DNA from: Sphingobium sp. JS3065 | Lineage (GTDB): Bacteria; Pseudomonadota; Alphaproteobacteria; Sphingomonadales; Sphingomonadaceae | Reading direction: 5' to 3' | Length of the DNA stretch: 64,000 nucleotides | Assembly: GCF_026427355.1 (NCBI RefSeq) | Contig: NZ_CP102664.1 | Coordinates: 2,232,001-2,296,000, forward strand | In this document: in pieces, positions 8,789 through 16,636 of the stretch | Position numbering within the stretch: position 1 is the first letter of the stretch | How the letters are laid out: each line of letters starts with the position of its first letter | Notes under the pieces: generated by a model | What the model saw: the letters and a program-made list of their open reading frames with translations, nothing else | The model's database searches: none | What the model was told of the DNA's origin: nothing | Translations under genes and position numbers: made by a program

Positions 8789-8926
8789 CTAGCAGACCGG
8801 CGGCGCCTGAAAATCGGGAGAGTAAGGATCGCGCTCGATCTGCTCCTGACAGATGGCGCACTCGAAAGGTTCGAGCGCTGTCAGTGGTGGCTTTCTCCTG
8901 ATCGCGATCTTGATCCGGTCACCCAT
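8789..8926 (-). CDS. Small cysteine-containing phage protein (45 aa)
   Basis: Starts at ATG 8926 with GGAGG just upstream and overlaps the preceding gene by 8 bases. FECAICQEQI supplies a CxxC knuckle and the C-terminus ends PPVC, so a small metal-binding fold is possible. The family is not recognised. A longer frame reading through to 9175 was rejected because it would lie on top of the better-supported upstream gene. Confidence 0.5.
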   Translation of the reverse strand: MGDRIKIAIRRKPPLTALEPFECAICQEQIERDPYSPDFQAPPVC

Positions 8927-9188
8927 GGGACGCCTCCCGATCAGCCCGCTCTGCACTCCACCGCTCGTAATCTTTGGCATGGGCTGGGCAGAGATCCTTG
9001 TCCTGCGCAGGCTTTGTCGAGCAGTGCGCGCAGACCGGCGCGTCGCACGTCCCATTGCGGACGCCCGGCGTTTTCCAGTCGCAGAGCAGGCGCGCGGGCT
9101 TTCCGCACCCGACGCATTTCGGGCGGCGGTTCGACGAGCACACGATAGCCGAACCACCGCCGGGCAGTTGGACATGCTCGCAGGTCAT
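8919..9188 (-). CDS. Cysteine-rich zinc-ribbon-like phage protein (89 aa)
   Basis: Contains CVGCGKPARLLCDW followed by GTCDAPVCAHCSTKPAQDKDLCPAH: four CxxC-like or CxnC groups plus a His, consistent with one or two zinc-binding knuckles. It starts at 9188, sharing a base with the upstream stop. The function is unknown. Such small zinc proteins are frequent in phage early operons and may bind nucleic acid or host proteins. Confidence 0.6.
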   Translation of the reverse strand: MTCEHVQLPGGGSAIVCSSNRRPKCVGCGKPARLLCDWKTPGVRNGTCDAPVCAHCSTKPAQDKDLCPAHAKDYERWSAERADREASHG

Positions 9189-9523
9189 TAGCGCGGCTCC
9201 TTCATGGGGTCAGGGCCGCCGCGAATGTGATCGCGGATCGCTTCATCCAGTCGATTGCAGTCGGGCAGCTGCGTCCAGAACAAGCGGGATTCGGTCTCCT
9301 CGTCGGCATTGCCCCACGGCCAACCGCCGACATTCATTCGCAGCTTGCCCTCGGTCGTGGCGCCACAGGACGCGGCGAGATCGATATCGGCTTCGACGGT
9401 GAATCCCAGATCCAAAGGCGACCCGACATAGGGCGGCTGCTCGATCGGCCACAGCCACCAAAGGACCGGGCCGTCCTCCTCGTGCCATTCGTGAAACGGG
9501 CGGGGCTTATAGGTGTCCGCCAT
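9188..9523 (-). CDS. Phage hypothetical protein (111 aa)
   Basis: Not recognised. Tryptophan-rich: PFHEWHEEDGPVLWWLWPIEQPPYVGSPLDLG near the start. Phages often carry short proteins with such a DGPVLWW segment. ATG 9523 overlaps the upstream TGA as TGATG. No membrane helix or metal motif is seen. Confidence 0.6.
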   Translation of the reverse strand: MADTYKPRPFHEWHEEDGPVLWWLWPIEQPPYVGSPLDLGFTVEADIDLAASCGATTEGKLRMNVGGWPWGNADEETESRLFWTQLPDCNRLDEAIRDHIRGGPDPMKEPR

Positions 9524-10479
9524 CACAGCTGCACCCCCATATGCTTGGCGATGTCGATGAGGTGCAGCGCCTGGCTGCGCGCGTCGTCGAGCGCATCATG
9601 GTGGACGCCGTCGCGCACCATCCGAGGCGCGCCTGGCAGCGACTTCATGGTGCGGTAGCAGCGGTCAAAGCGGAAATCCCAAGGCATCAGGTGCCCGGCC
9701 GCGCGGAAGGCGCTGCGCATCAGGACATTGTCGAAGCTCGCGCCGTTGCCCCATGTGGGAAGGCTCTCGTCGCCATACCATTCGCGATAGCGCTGGAGCA
9801 CGACGGCCAGCGGGTGGCGCTCCAGCGCGAGCAGCGCCCGGCGAGCCTCGGCGCGCTCCTCATCGAACCACCAGAAGACAGTCCGAGCATCCAGCTTCAG
9901 GCCCATCGCCTGCGCATCGCTCGGGTCGACACCCATATGGAAGCCGTCGAAGATGCCGTTCGCGTTGAACTTGACCGCGCCGATCGACGTGATCAGCGCA
10001 TCGTCGCCGGTGCCGAGCGTCTCGATGTCGTTCATGACATGGGTCGCGAGGACGGCTGGCGCGGGATCCTCCAGCACTTCCCACTGAGCGGGGTCGATCT
10101 TGGGCGTGCGATAGCCCTCGATGCCGCCGCCGATGGCGACGTTCATGATGATATAATCGCCAAAGCCTTCGGAGCCGTGGCAGAGGAAGGCGCCGGGGAC
10201 ATAGTGACCGCGCCATTTCGCCAAGCGCTTGCCGCTCGCATCCGTCAGCCAATACAGGCCCTGATCGCAGACCTTGTAATGGATCTCGGCCGTCTCACCG
10301 GCTGGCCAGCCTTCCACGATGCCGTCGAGCAACTCGATCCGGACCTTCCACAAGTCGCCCTCGCGTCCGAAGATGCGCGAGCCGTCCTCGTCGATCAGTC
10401 CGTTGACGCAAGCGTCCTCCCAATAGCGAACCTCCGCCTCGACCTCGATATGGGTCGCATCTGATAGGTCGGTCTTCAC
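9523..10479 (-). CDS. Fusion of a phage DUF with a DEDD-type 3'-5' exonuclease
   Basis: A 318-residue protein from GTG 10479 (GAGGAG 8 bases upstream, GTGA overlap with the gene before). Residues 1-135 are an acidic beta-rich domain of unknown function (HIEVEAEVRYWEDACVNG ... WYLTD-like segments). Residues 146-318 are a DEDD exonuclease: NDIETLGT gives Asp151 and Glu153, NGASFDNVLM gives Asp250, and HHDALDDA gives the final His/Asp. Exonucleases of this kind in phages normally begin at the MxDIETLG motif as separate proteins, so the N-terminal addition is unusual. It probably processes DNA or RNA ends during lytic growth. A reading frame to 10848 is an artefact. Confidence 0.75.
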   Translation of the reverse strand: MKTDLSDATHIEVEAEVRYWEDACVNGLIDEDGSRIFGREGDLWKVRIELLDGIVEGWPAGETAEIHYKVCDQGLYWLTDASGKRLAKWRGHYVPGAFLCHGSEGFGDYIIMNVAIGGGIEGYRTPKIDPAQWEVLEDPAPAVLATHVMNDIETLGTGDDALITSIGAVKFNANGIFDGFHMGVDPSDAQAMGLKLDARTVFWWFDEERAEARRALLALERHPLAVVLQRYREWYGDESLPTWGNGASFDNVLMRSAFRAAGHLMPWDFRFDRCYRTMKSLPGAPRMVRDGVHHDALDDARSQALHLIDIAKHMGVQL

Positions 10480-10760
10480 AGCAATTTCTCCTCGGGCGGG
10501 TGATTGGCAAGGATCCATTCCCGCGCTTCGCGCGCGGCCTCGACGTAGGCGCGGCTGGGCGTCTTGCTCTGTTCCTGCCCCGGCCGGAACGAGGCCCAGA
10601 TGCGGTTGCGGATGGTGTGCGGCAGGCGATACCAGTGCTTGCGGCAACCCCATGCGGCTGGAGGCACCTTCGCGGTGCAGCCCGACCAGTGGCAGTGGTG
10701 CCCGCCAGCCGGCCCATCCAGGCGCGAGCGGACATAGTCGGCCTTGTCGCCGATGCTCAT
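10476..10760 (-). CDS. Phage zinc-binding hypothetical protein (94 aa)
   Basis: The segment HHCHWSGCTAKVPPAAWGCRKHWYRLP contains Cys/His residues spaced like a small zinc knuckle. It continues into IRNRIWASFRPGQEQSKTPSRAYVEAAREAREWI. This pattern is familiar from alphaproteobacterial phages as a conserved hypothetical protein. It overlaps both neighbours by 4 bases (ATGA, GTGA). The role is unknown. Confidence 0.65.
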   Translation of the reverse strand: MSIGDKADYVRSRLDGPAGGHHCHWSGCTAKVPPAAWGCRKHWYRLPHTIRNRIWASFRPGQEQSKTPSRAYVEAAREAREWILANHPPEEKLL

Positions 10761-11107
10761 CCTTCAAATCCTTTCGACTTTGCGAATTCGATGACCTCCG
10801 CCTGCTTGGCGAAGGTGTGGCGGCCGACCCGAAAGCGGCGGCCTTCAATGGCGCAGACGGGCACGAAGCCCTTGCGGCGCAGGAAGGTCTGGGCGCGCTC
10901 GAACGGGTCCGTCCGGATGCGCTCAGCCTCGCTCAGCCCCGCCATGATGCGCTTGGCGGTGATCCCGGCGGCGCTCCGGTGCGCAGACCTGGCGTTCCGC
11001 GCAAGCAGGCCGCGCTTCGCCATCTGGATCTGCGCGAGGTTCAGGTCTGCATCGGCTGGCACCGGCACGACATCGCCGATCTGATAGTTGGGGAGCGGGC
11101 GCTTCAT
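10757..11107 (-). CDS. Phage hypothetical protein (116 aa)
   Basis: Not recognised. Basic, with GITAKRIMAGLSEAERIRTDPFERAQTFLRRKGFVPVCAIEGRRFRVGRHTFAKQAEVIEFAKSKGF. The central part could be a helical DNA-binding unit, but this is a guess from charge and helix pattern. The ATG overlaps the stop of the PAPS-reductase-like gene by 4 bases. Confidence 0.6.
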   Translation of the reverse strand: MKRPLPNYQIGDVVPVPADADLNLAQIQMAKRGLLARNARSAHRSAAGITAKRIMAGLSEAERIRTDPFERAQTFLRRKGFVPVCAIEGRRFRVGRHTFAKQAEVIEFAKSKGFEG

Positions 11108-12309
11108 GAGCCGACCATCTCCCGGAAAAGGATCGGCTCGATCGAGCCATCCTGATTGACCCGGTCAAGCCATGCCGCGGCGCTTGGCTCGCTGCCGTCC
11201 CATTTGTCGGGGAAGGTTCGCGCGGCGATCAGCTCGCGGATGCGCGCCTCTTCCTCGGCATTGATCAGATCGACGCGCGCCTGGCGCTGGACATCGAGGA
11301 TTTTGGCCAGGGCCTCTTCGCGCGCCTCCAGCGTCAGCGGCCCCATGCGCTGCGGATTCTTGGCGAGGCTGCCATCCTTCAGCGTCTCAGCGCCCGCCTT
11401 GCGGAGACGCTGAGCGGGCTCCCTCATCCAGCGATAAAGCGGCTTCAACTCTTTCAGCGGCGCGAGGTGCGCCCATGCTTCCGTGCCGATCAGATAGTCG
11501 AGCGCCGTGTCTTTCACCGCCAGCGGGCAGGCAATGCAACCGGTGCGGGCGTTGATCTCCTCCGCATCGTCGCCGCCATAGGCATCGGCAAGGATGCGGA
11601 CCGGCCAGCCGCCGAATTCCGGCTGGGGCGCATAGACCTTCAGCCAGTCCCAGACGATGCACACCCGCCAGTGCAGGATCGGCGCCAGCGTCGAGATTCT
11701 GCCGCGCACGCCTTTGCTTTCCGGCAGAGCCTGCTGATACCAGCCCTGCCCGCACTCGGCGCCGTCTTTCGAGCATGACATCTCGATCCGGCCGTCGCGC
11801 ACCGCGCTCTCGCCTTGGCGAACGCCGGTGATCATCAGTGCTGAGCCGGGCAGCGCCGCGATAGCCACGCCGAGCGCCTCCGCCATCGGCTCGACCTTGA
11901 TCTGCCGCGTGCACCACCGCAGGGTGTTGTTGTTCGGCGGAGGCACACCGCGCCCGAGGATATAGACCATGAACCGCTTATCGAGCGGCGCGCGAACCAC
12001 GATCACCTCGATCCAGTCACGCAAGCGCAGCAGCGCCATGATCTGGTCGGCTGCCATCTGGATCGGCGGCAGTTCCTGCCGGGTATCGGCATAGAAGACG
12101 AACAGCTTCGACGGGCGCGGCAATTCGCCGACCTCGATCAGGTGGACCAGCAGCGTCAACGTGGCGGTGCTGTCCTTGCCGCCCGACCAGGCGACGGCGA
12201 CATGCTCGTGCCGATCCCAATAGGCGCGCAGGGATTGAAGGGTCAGCTCGATCGCTTCCTCCGAAACCATACGCGCACCGGCGGCAAAAAGGTTGTCGAC
12301 TGCCGTCAT
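11104..12309 (-). CDS. PAPS reductase / DndC-like PP-loop protein
   Basis: A 401-residue protein from ATG 12309, which overlaps the dcm stop by 4 bases. AWSGGKDSTA (residues 41-50) is the PP-loop that binds ATP in the PAPS reductase/N-type ATP-pyrophosphatase superfamily. RWCTRQIK (Cys133), SCSKDGAEC (179, 186) and TGCIACPL (258, 261) supply cysteines like those holding an iron-sulfur cluster in DndC and related proteins. DndC activates sulfur for DNA phosphorothioation. Phage homologues are widespread but their reaction is mostly unknown. Coupling to a DNA methyltransferase suggests a nucleic-acid or nucleotide modification role. No dndD/E-like partner is present. Confidence 0.75.
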   Translation of the reverse strand: MTAVDNLFAAGARMVSEEAIELTLQSLRAYWDRHEHVAVAWSGGKDSTATLTLLVHLIEVGELPRPSKLFVFYADTRQELPPIQMAADQIMALLRLRDWIEVIVVRAPLDKRFMVYILGRGVPPPNNNTLRWCTRQIKVEPMAEALGVAIAALPGSALMITGVRQGESAVRDGRIEMSCSKDGAECGQGWYQQALPESKGVRGRISTLAPILHWRVCIVWDWLKVYAPQPEFGGWPVRILADAYGGDDAEEINARTGCIACPLAVKDTALDYLIGTEAWAHLAPLKELKPLYRWMREPAQRLRKAGAETLKDGSLAKNPQRMGPLTLEAREEALAKILDVQRQARVDLINAEEEARIRELIAARTFPDKWDGSEPSAAAWLDRVNQDGSIEPILFREMVGS

Positions 12310-14078
12310 GCCGCCGCCCGCTCGCCCTGCGCGGCCTCGGCCGGGAACTGCGCACGCACCAGCGCCTCGGCAATCGGCGGACAGACGCTGTTGCCGCACT
12401 TGGCGACCTGCGCTGTCTTCGTGATCGGCTGGCCGTGGGCGTCCGTCTCGATCTGATAATCGGCCGGGAAGCCCTGCGCGTTGAACAGTTCGCGCGGGCT
12501 GAGCATCCTCATGCCGATGTCGACGATGACATATTCCTCGCCATCGACCATGACGGTGACCAGCCCGAAGCGTTCCTTCACCGTCACGGTGCCGAGCGGG
12601 TTGTCGAGGCCATGGCCGTCCTGCTCGTTGCCGTAATATTTGATCAGGAAGGCGCGGACCTCGGCCATGTGTGTGCCGCCCGCGCTGACGGTATGCAGGG
12701 GCTCGTCGGTCGGCTGACCGTCCCGGCAGGTGCCGCGCAGCTTCACGAGGTTCGAAGTCACGAGCCGCTGCTGCGATCCAGCCGTCTGCACCGTCGAGAG
12801 CGGCGCGTCGGCAGCGCGGCCGGCCAGGTTCTCATTGTTGGGGCCGCCGTTCGCCTGTTCCAGGTGTGCGCAGACGACAGCGTGACGCGGGGCGCCCGCC
12901 ATCACCGTATGCAGCGGCTCGGTTGGGTCGACGCCTTTGCCATTTTCCGCGAACTTCTGCATGAAGGCAGAGACAATGCAGGCGTCGGCCTTGGTGGTGG
13001 TAGTGGGGAAAGGCTGCTCGGGTCCAACAGGCCCGCTCTGCCCGCGCCGCCCACCGCAGCCGACTATCACCGGAGACAGGACGGTTTCGACGACGCCCAG
13101 CGGCGCAGAGCCGCCCGGTCGCTTGATGTAGCTGTTGGCGGTGACCGTATGCAGGGGCTCGTCGGCGGCATGGCCGATGGCGCCTGCGCGAAACTTCGTG
13201 ATGTGCGGGGCGACCACGGCCATCTCGCCTCCCTTCGCCGTCGTGATGGTGCGCAGTGGCTCATCACCGGGATAGAAACGGTCACCGGCCCAGTTCGTGT
13301 TGCAGATCGGCACGATGAAGGGCGACGGATTGTTGACGACGAACTTCATTATGCCGTGCGCGATGCGGCGCAGGGTCTTCTCGGCCAGCGGCTTCTTGCG
13401 CTCGAAGATGGACGGGCAAGGGATCGACCAGTCGATGATCTCCGCTGCGGTGCGCCAGGGCAGCAGCTTCCCACTCAGGACTTCCGGCGAGCCCGACTTG
13501 CCGTGCGTCGGCGCGGGCCAGACGATCGGGTTACCGTCGCGGCGCGCGATCATGAAGAAGCGCTTGCGGATGGTCGGCGCGCCATAGTCGCAGGCGCGCA
13601 GTTCCTTCCACTGGATCTTGTAACCGGCCTTGCGAAGCTCGCGCGTCCATTTGGCGAACGTCTCACCGGCGCGCTCCTTGATGGGCTTGCCCTCGTCACA
13701 GAGCGGCCCCCAGGTGCGGAACTCCTCGACATTCTCCAGCAGGATCACGTCCGGCCTCACCCGCTGCGCCCAAAGTACGACAACCCAGGCGAGATCGCGG
13801 ATCGATTTCTCGCGAGGCTTCCCGCCCTTCGCCTTGCTGAAATGCTTGCAGTCGGGGCTGAACCACGCGAGATCGACGTGCTGTCCGCCGGTGACCTCCT
13901 TGGGGTCGATCTGCCAGATGTTGTTGCGGATATGACGGGTGCCGGGGTGATTGGCCTCGTGCATCCGGATGGCCTGCTCATCATGATTGATGGCAATATC
14001 CACCGCCCGACTCAGCGCAGCCTCTATGCCAGTGGACGCGCCGCCCCCGCCCGCAAAATTATCTACGATGATTCCCAT
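12306..14078 (-). CDS. dcm: DNA (cytosine-5-)-methyltransferase, phage type
   Basis: 590 residues from ATG 14078. Motif I is NFAGGGGASTGIE (residues 8-20), motif IV is FSPDCKHFS with the catalytic Cys in place of the usual PPCQ, motif VI is LLENVEEF (115-122), and motif VIII-like QWKELRACDYGAPTIRKR follows. Motifs IX/X lie near the end (MLSPRELFNAQGFP, KCGNSVCPP). Between residues 270 and 500, where the target-recognition domain should be, there are seven copies of a unit of about 33 residues built around EPLHTVTA. It makes 5-methylcytosine in phage DNA, presumably to evade host restriction. Confidence 0.85.
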   Translation of the reverse strand: MGIIVDNFAGGGGASTGIEAALSRAVDIAINHDEQAIRMHEANHPGTRHIRNNIWQIDPKEVTGGQHVDLAWFSPDCKHFSKAKGGKPREKSIRDLAWVVVLWAQRVRPDVILLENVEEFRTWGPLCDEGKPIKERAGETFAKWTRELRKAGYKIQWKELRACDYGAPTIRKRFFMIARRDGNPIVWPAPTHGKSGSPEVLSGKLLPWRTAAEIIDWSIPCPSIFERKKPLAEKTLRRIAHGIMKFVVNNPSPFIVPICNTNWAGDRFYPGDEPLRTITTAKGGEMAVVAPHITKFRAGAIGHAADEPLHTVTANSYIKRPGGSAPLGVVETVLSPVIVGCGGRRGQSGPVGPEQPFPTTTTKADACIVSAFMQKFAENGKGVDPTEPLHTVMAGAPRHAVVCAHLEQANGGPNNENLAGRAADAPLSTVQTAGSQQRLVTSNLVKLRGTCRDGQPTDEPLHTVSAGGTHMAEVRAFLIKYYGNEQDGHGLDNPLGTVTVKERFGLVTVMVDGEEYVIVDIGMRMLSPRELFNAQGFPADYQIETDAHGQPITKTAQVAKCGNSVCPPIAEALVRAQFPAEAAQGERAAA

Positions 14079-14488
14079 CAATCTGCCTTCCCGATCATCT
14101 TGTTATGCGCGGCGACCAGTGCGCTGATGGACGACATCGCCGTGTCGTCATCTCCGAAACTGATCAGCATCGTGCGGTCGGACGGGTCGTCATCGGCCAA
14201 GGCAACGATGTGCAGGCCCCTGCCCTCCCAGATCTGATTATCCGCCAGCGTCGCGGGGTGGCGGTTGCTCTCGGCCCAGCGCTTGTTCCAATTGGCGACC
14301 AGCGCTTTCACTTTGACATCGAAGGGGTCGGGCTCAACCGGCGGTACGCCGTCGTTCGCGCAGGCGATGCACGTCGCCGGATTGCGACGGCAATGAACAT
14401 AAGTGCCGTCACCCTGCTTGAATGCATGGCACAGGCCCCATCGTGTCTTGACGATTTCGTATTCGTGGATGCCGACGCCGAGTTTCAT
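14078..14488 (-). CDS. Phage hypothetical protein (136 aa)
   Basis: Starts MKLGVGIHEYEIVKTRWGLCHAFKQG at ATG 14488 (TGATG overlap). The N-terminal half has WGLCHAF, VHCRRNPATCIAC (a possible CxxC metal site). The C-terminal half is a small acidic domain (GLHIVALADDDPSDRTMLISFGDDDTAMSSISALVAAHNKMIG). The family is not recognised. An in-frame extension to 14764 was rejected because it overlaps the cupin gene. Confidence 0.6.
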   Translation of the reverse strand: MKLGVGIHEYEIVKTRWGLCHAFKQGDGTYVHCRRNPATCIACANDGVPPVEPDPFDVKVKALVANWNKRWAESNRHPATLADNQIWEGRGLHIVALADDDPSDRTMLISFGDDDTAMSSISALVAAHNKMIGKAD

Positions 14489-14961
14489 CAGGCCATTTCC
14501 CCGCACCCGCGCCCGACCAGCTCGCCATTGGCGCCACCGGTGAAGTCGCGCCAGTGAACCCAGCCCTTCGGGCAGGCAAAGCCCCATTCGCGGACCTTGG
14601 GCCCGGTCATGAACAGCGAAATGCAGGGCTCGCCGTCGATCAGTTCGAGGCGGTGCATGTCGGTCGCCTGGCGCATCACGACGTCGCCCGGCTCGCGGAT
14701 AAAACTGCCCTCGGGGGTTATCTCCCGATAGCAGCCCTCGATTACATAGGAGGTGTTCGCCCAAGGGTGATCGTGCAGCGCGCGGTCATCATCATCGCGC
14801 AGTATTTCGTGCAGATAGACGTTCATCTGCTCGTTGCGGGGGATGATCCACCAGCGGCGCAGATAGGGCGCGACAGGCTCGCCGATCACGAAGTCGGGTT
14901 TGCGCACCATCGCGGCGCGCGCCCAGCCCATCATGTCGACCAGGGAGGCATAGCCGATCAT
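14488..14961 (-). CDS. Cupin-fold phage protein
   Basis: 157 residues. NVYLHEILRDDDDRALHDHPWANTSYVIEGCYREITPEG (about 47-86) and PGDVVMRQATDMHRLELIDGEPCISLFMTGP carry the two cupin motifs. HDH in the first and MHR in the second are likely metal ligands. Phage cupins of this sort are common but uncharacterised; 2-oxoglutarate- or iron-dependent chemistry is possible. It lies in the same overlapping run as the cytosine methyltransferase and PAPS-reductase-like gene, which hints at a shared modification pathway without proving it. Confidence 0.7.
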   Translation of the reverse strand: MIGYASLVDMMGWARAAMVRKPDFVIGEPVAPYLRRWWIIPRNEQMNVYLHEILRDDDDRALHDHPWANTSYVIEGCYREITPEGSFIREPGDVVMRQATDMHRLELIDGEPCISLFMTGPKVREWGFACPKGWVHWRDFTGGANGELVGRGCGEMA

Positions 14962-15479
14962 TAGAACGGTATTCCATCGTCATAGGGATCGGGCAGGCCC
15001 TGGGGCGGGACCAGATCGCCCCGCCGCACCATCCGATTGTCGCGGATCTCCAGGAGCCGCCCGCGCAGTTCCATGGCGACGCCCTGCGCCTGCTCAAGCC
15101 GCCGCTCCGCCTCCGTGGCGCGGCTTTCGAAGAACCTCCGCTGATTGTCCGAATCGCGCTTGGCCGCCTCGGCTTCGCGTAGGCGATCGCGGGTGCGGTC
15201 GTGCGCGGCCTTCGTCTCGTCCAGGTCGGCAGCCAGATGCTTGTGCTGCATCCGCAGCTTGTCCAGTTCGTCAAGGAAGTTGACCGGCTCGACCAGCAAC
15301 TCACCGCGCGCCTCGGTGCCTTCGACACCGCCTTGGAAATACTCACCGCTCTCGAGGCAGTAAGCATCGCACTTGTAGCCATCGCTGACCTTCGTCGCAT
15401 ATTCGGACTTGAAGCCATAGGTGCCAACCTCGGTGCGAAACACGCCCGGCGGGCACTGATTCAACGTGACGAAGCTCAC
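14961..15479 (-). CDS. Coiled-coil phage protein (172 aa)
   Basis: GTG start at 15479 overlapping the upstream TGA. The N-terminal 55 residues are Gly/Cys-containing (YKCDAYCLESGEYFQGG). Residues about 65-150 form a long charged coiled coil (FLDELDKLRMQHKHLAADLDETKAAHDRTRDRLREAEAAKR). No enzyme motif is visible. The heptad-like stretch implies oligomerisation. Confidence 0.6.
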   Translation of the reverse strand: MSFVTLNQCPPGVFRTEVGTYGFKSEYATKVSDGYKCDAYCLESGEYFQGGVEGTEARGELLVEPVNFLDELDKLRMQHKHLAADLDETKAAHDRTRDRLREAEAAKRDSDNQRRFFESRATEAERRLEQAQGVAMELRGRLLEIRDNRMVRRGDLVPPQGLPDPYDDGIPF

Positions 15480-15772
15480 AGTTCATTCTCCCGCTGGCAC
15501 GGCACGATGGCGGCCAGATCGCTGGTGCAGACCGGGCAGTCGCAGCCCGGCTCAGGATGGGTGGCGGGCCGACCGGCCTCGACGGCCGACCCGCGCGGAT
15601 CAGATGACGACCCGGGAGGGGGTAGGTCGTCCGAGGCTCCCGTCCGGTGCGCGCCCAGGGGGCAGGCTCGCACTTGGGACAGTGGGGGTTTGTTGAGCAG
15701 CCGGAGGCGGCGCTCGGTGGCAGCGGCGGCACTCGACGCGATGCCTGCGAGAAGACTGGAGGACTTGATCAC
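15476..15772 (-). CDS. Phage hypothetical protein (98 aa)
   Basis: GTG start at 15772, coupled by a GTGA overlap. Low-complexity and Pro/Ser-rich in the middle. The end (GCDCPVCTSDLAAIVPCQ) has a CxCxxC cluster that could bind metal. Not recognised, and coding support comes mainly from its place in the tightly packed operon. Confidence 0.5.
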   Translation of the reverse strand: MIKSSSLLAGIASSAAAATERRLRLLNKPPLSQVRACPLGAHRTGASDDLPPPGSSSDPRGSAVEAGRPATHPEPGCDCPVCTSDLAAIVPCQRENEL

Positions 15773-15960
15773 AGTTCCGCCTCCTCGACGCGAACCTTCC
15801 AGACCCGGCCGGAGGCATGCACACGCATCGCGGGCTGCCCATCAGGACCGAAAACGCGGTTCGTCATCACCGCACACTCGACGCCGGCAGCGTTAGCGAA
15901 ATAGGCGACAGAGGTTTCGACGGCGGTCAGAACCGCCTCGACGATCGGATCACCTTGCAT
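15769..15960 (-). CDS. Phage hypothetical protein (63 aa)
   Basis: MQGDPIVEAVLTAVETSVAYFANAAGVECAV and onward from ATG 15960, which overlaps the previous TGA (TGATG). This start was preferred over an upstream in-frame ATG at 16044 because the intervening bases encode another small gene in a different frame. The function is unknown. The composition is that of a compact alpha/beta protein. Confidence 0.55.
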   Translation of the reverse strand: MQGDPIVEAVLTAVETSVAYFANAAGVECAVMTNRVFGPDGQPAMRVHASGRVWKVRVEEAEL

Positions 15961-16103
15961 CAGCCGATCCTCCGGAAACGGAACCATGCGCGGCGGGGCT
16001 GCTCCATCGGGAGAATCGGCCCACGCTGGCGCTCGGCCTGCCATTGCGTCTGCGGCGCGCTCAGCAGCGGATCGCGTCCGCGAGTGTGGAAGCGGGCCGA
16101 CAT
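15960..16103 (-). CDS. Small basic phage protein (47 aa)
   Basis: Arg/Gln/Pro-rich (MSARFHTRGRDPLLSAPQTQW ... EQPRRAWFRFRRIG). It is linked to both neighbours by TGATG overlaps, the main reason to believe it is translated. No family is recognised. Confidence 0.5.
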   Translation of the reverse strand: MSARFHTRGRDPLLSAPQTQWQAERQRGPILPMEQPRRAWFRFRRIG

Positions 16104-16237
16104 CAGCTATCGCCCATCAGAAGCGCGTCGATGATGCGCTCTGCGTATGCGTTGAAGTGGACATAGATCAGCCAGCCGGCGCTGGAGATCATGCCCAGGA
16201 CGGCCAGCCCCGCGGCAGCATGCGCAACGAAGGTCAC
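16103..16237 (-). CDS. Small single-span membrane protein (44 aa)
   Basis: GTG at 16237 overlaps the stop of the upstream gene as GTGA. Residues about 5-27 (AHAAAGLAVLGMISSAGWLIYV) form one hydrophobic helix followed by a short polar tail. It is the second gene after the leftward promoter. Early-expressed one-helix phage proteins often act on the host membrane or in superinfection control; that is only a guess here. Confidence 0.5.
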   Translation of the reverse strand: MTFVAHAAAGLAVLGMISSAGWLIYVHFNAYAERIIDALLMGDS

Positions 16238-16545
16238 GACACCACCCGCAGGATCGAACGCCCCGCCCCGCCGGGAAACGGGATGACATCAGCCGACGGA
16301 GGCGCATCCCGGCGATCCAGCATCTCCGCGGCGGCCAGCATGCGCGATGCGCCCGTGATCAGCAGATCGCGAGCCCGCGCCGCATCGGTCCGGATCAGGG
16401 CATGCGCCTCTTCGGCGCAGAAGCGGCCCACATTGATGAAGTCGACGGGCCGCAGGGCGACGAGGCTGTCGCCGTGAAGGATCATGCTCGCCTGGCTCAG
16501 CGCCTGGGCGAAAGCCGATCCGACGGAATAGCTTGTGTGGGACAT
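16234..16545 (-). CDS. First gene of the leftward early operon (103 aa)
   Basis: Not recognised. Helical (GSAFAQALSQASMILHGDSLVALRPVDFINVGRFCAEEAHALIRTDAARARDLLITGASRMLAAAEMLD). ATG 16545 has GGGGAG 7 bases upstream and lies about 60 bases downstream of the proposed -10 of the leftward promoter. Its position corresponds to lambda N, but no arginine-rich N-like motif is seen. Confidence 0.6.
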   Translation of the reverse strand: MSHTSYSVGSAFAQALSQASMILHGDSLVALRPVDFINVGRFCAEEAHALIRTDAARARDLLITGASRMLAAAEMLDRRDAPPSADVIPFPGGAGRSILRVVS

Positions 16546-16606
16546 GATGATCTCCCCACCTTCTCGCGTCCCGGCTCTATGCGCGGGAGGTCAGGTGATG
16601 GAGATA

Positions 16607-16636
16607 TACTTACATGCGGCATATTTGCCGTGTCAA
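16607..16636 (-). promoter_or_regulatory. Leftward early promoter
   Basis: On the minus strand, TTGACA (16631-16636) and TAAGTA (16607-16612) are separated by 18 bases. The spacer is filled by a CI operator arm pair, so repressor binding would block RNA polymerase. It drives the operon that starts at 16545. Confidence 0.65.
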
